A DNA stretch of 22,562 nt from Candidatus Gastranaerophilales bacterium (GTDB taxonomy: Bacteria; Cyanobacteriota; Vampirovibrionia; Gastranaerophilales; Gastranaerophilaceae). The position numbers and the translations under genes were made by a program. Positions within the stretch are counted from its first letter, which is position 1, and the number at the start of each line of letters is the position of its first letter. The notes beneath the pieces are model-generated. The model had not been told where the DNA came from and searched no databases. It was given only the letters and a program-made list of their open reading frames with translations. The stretch is from NCBI GenBank assembly GCA_900552525.1, contig UNSK01000034.1, forward strand, positions 1-22,562. The letters run 5' to 3'. Positions 21,474 through 22,562 of the stretch are shown here, one piece after another.

Positions 21474-22562
21474 TTAGACAAGTGATTTAGGAAATAAGTC
21501 CTGATAAGCATTAGGATTGTTCTCATCAGCGTACCGGCATTTTCTATACGAAATATTTTCTTTTATCCACGGTATTAATTTATCATAAACTTCTGAGGTC
21601 ATTTTTGTAAACATTTCCGGCTCTATGAACGGCAGGGTATTGGTTATACGAAAATTTTCTTCAAGTTTTTCTCTAAGTACAGCTTCCGGCTTTTTATACT
21701 CTCGGCAATATTGTTTAAATAAACCCTCATTCAGCTCCCGCCTTTCTCTAACAATATTCTTCAAGCTCATAACAGGTTCGTCAGGAAAAATATCCCGCCC
21801 ATCATTAAAACTTCTGTAAATTGCAAGCGCAACTTCCGGCCTCTGCGGTAATTCTATTTCAATAAAATTTGATAAAATATCCTTATTTTCTGAAGTCATA
21901 TTTAACGCAAATGCCGTTTGCAGGAGCGGACGCATTACTGCTTGAAACCCTACCGGCCTAACTATATTTTTATTAATAACATGCATTAGTGATTGATTTG
22001 CAATATACAATGTCGGTTTATATTCATTAAAATCCTGAACAGGATAATATTTCCCGTCTTTACAAACTGTATAAGCAAAAAATAACGCAACTCTTACATC
22101 CTTTGTAACATCAAGATAATTGGTTGCAAATTCATAGTGCTGGGCAACCGCATCTAAATCAAATTCAAAAAAGTGCCCCATCACGCTTAGTCTTCTTAAG
22201 AGCGTATAGTAAGGCGTCTGCTTAAATAAAAGCTTAAACTCCTCTCTTTTAATATATTCAACACAATGCATAATTTCATTATTAACAATATTCGGACGCA
22301 AATAGCCCGGAAGCATTTGCTTATGATTAAAATTCTGACCTCTGTATAAGCAGGGTTCTGCCTCGCGGCCAATAATAATTTTTGCACTGCCATCAAAATC
22401 CTGCACAAAAAAACCTTTTTTAGTAAAATCCTCTTTGCGGTAAAACATCAATTTTTGAGCTATACATTTAGTCATCATAATTGAAATTAAGTCACCGGCT
22501 GTATCAAAAGTCATAGGGGAAAGATCAAATCCTTCCTCTTCCGGCACAATAATATAACAGTC
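21474..22562 (-). CDS. FRG-domain protein (5' end beyond the window)
   Basis: At least 357 aa are visible and the frame remains open through the window edge, so the N-terminus is probably missing; GTG 22547 is only the first possible start inside the window. The FRG-domain hallmarks are CLYRGQNF (66-73 counted from that GTG) and AQHYEFATNYLDVTKDVRVA (135-154) followed by LFFA. These match the family pattern 'YRGQ ... QH.G..T.LLD.T.....ALFFA', with a Glu-Phe in place of the common Gly. FRG domains occur alone or fused in proteins of accessory and phage-defence regions; their activity is not well established. The C-terminal 100 residues are charged and helical. No membrane helix is visible. Confidence 0.8.
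   Translation of the reverse strand, partial: DCYIIVPEEEGFDLSPMTFDTAGDLISIMMTKCIAQKLMFYRKEDFTKKGFFVQDFDGSAKIIIGREAEPCLYRGQNFNHKQMLPGYLRPNIVNNEIMHCVEYIKREEFKLLFKQTPYYTLLRRLSVMGHFFEFDLDAVAQHYEFATNYLDVTKDVRVALFFAYTVCKDGKYYPVQDFNEYKPTLYIANQSLMHVINKNIVRPVGFQAVMRPLLQTAFALNMTSENKDILSNFIEIELPQRPEVALAIYRSFNDGRDIFPDEPVMSLKNIVRERRELNEGLFKQYCREYKKPEAVLREKLEENFRITNTLPFIEPEMFTKMTSEVYDKLIPWIKENISYRKCRYADENNPNAYQDLFPKSLV

Overview
The window is AT-rich, gene-dense bacterial DNA encoding an envelope of Gram-negative type: a TonB-family protein with ExbB and two ExbD subunits, and several exported proteins. A Ycf23/DUF561 protein, a family known mainly from cyanobacteria and plastids, sits beside a FlhA/SctV export gate, and no photosynthesis gene is present. 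My best guess is a non-photosynthetic cyanobacterial relative (Vampirovibrionia/Melainabacteria, for example Gastranaerophilales). This is an inference from gene content, not a database match.

Layout. (1) 61-862: ycf23 on the minus strand with its own promoter and a bidirectional terminator. (2) 1010-6743, plus strand: a PDZ-less trypsin-like protease, two related exported proteins resembling the VirB10/TrbI beta-domain, a TonB-family protein, ExbB, two ExbD proteins and a multi-pass membrane protein. This looks like an envelope energy-transduction cluster. (3) 6740-8531, minus strand: holB and holA, the clamp-loader subunits delta' and delta. (4) 8568-12846, minus strand: an unrecognised 346-aa protein, then a FliH/SctL stator, a FlhA/SctV export gate and an unrecognised 81-aa protein, forming part of a type III export apparatus. 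(5) 12847-13177: a divergent intergenic region with a strong hairpin. It leads into an unrecognised plus-strand gene whose upstream frame is broken by one amber codon. (6) 13890-15226: bioG and bioC, for pimeloyl-ACP synthesis in the biotin pathway. (7) 15325-16755: a soluble PAS histidine kinase, convergent with a phosphomannomutase/phosphoglucomutase. (8) 18270-19103: a lone MalF-type sugar permease. (9) 19100-19745: a divergent pair of a small unknown protein and an XRE regulator around a consensus promoter carrying a palindrome. (10) 19757-22562, minus strand: trpS, a degenerate kinase-like protein and an FRG-domain protein cut by the window edge.

Two organisational habits recur. Five genes have a -10-like hexamer ending 6-7 nt before the ATG with no Shine-Dalgarno sequence, which predicts leaderless mRNAs, while other genes here have strong Shine-Dalgarno sites. 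Three of the four convergent gene pairs overlap by exactly 4 nt through interlocked stop codons. I saw no tRNA, rRNA, CRISPR array, insertion sequence or origin.
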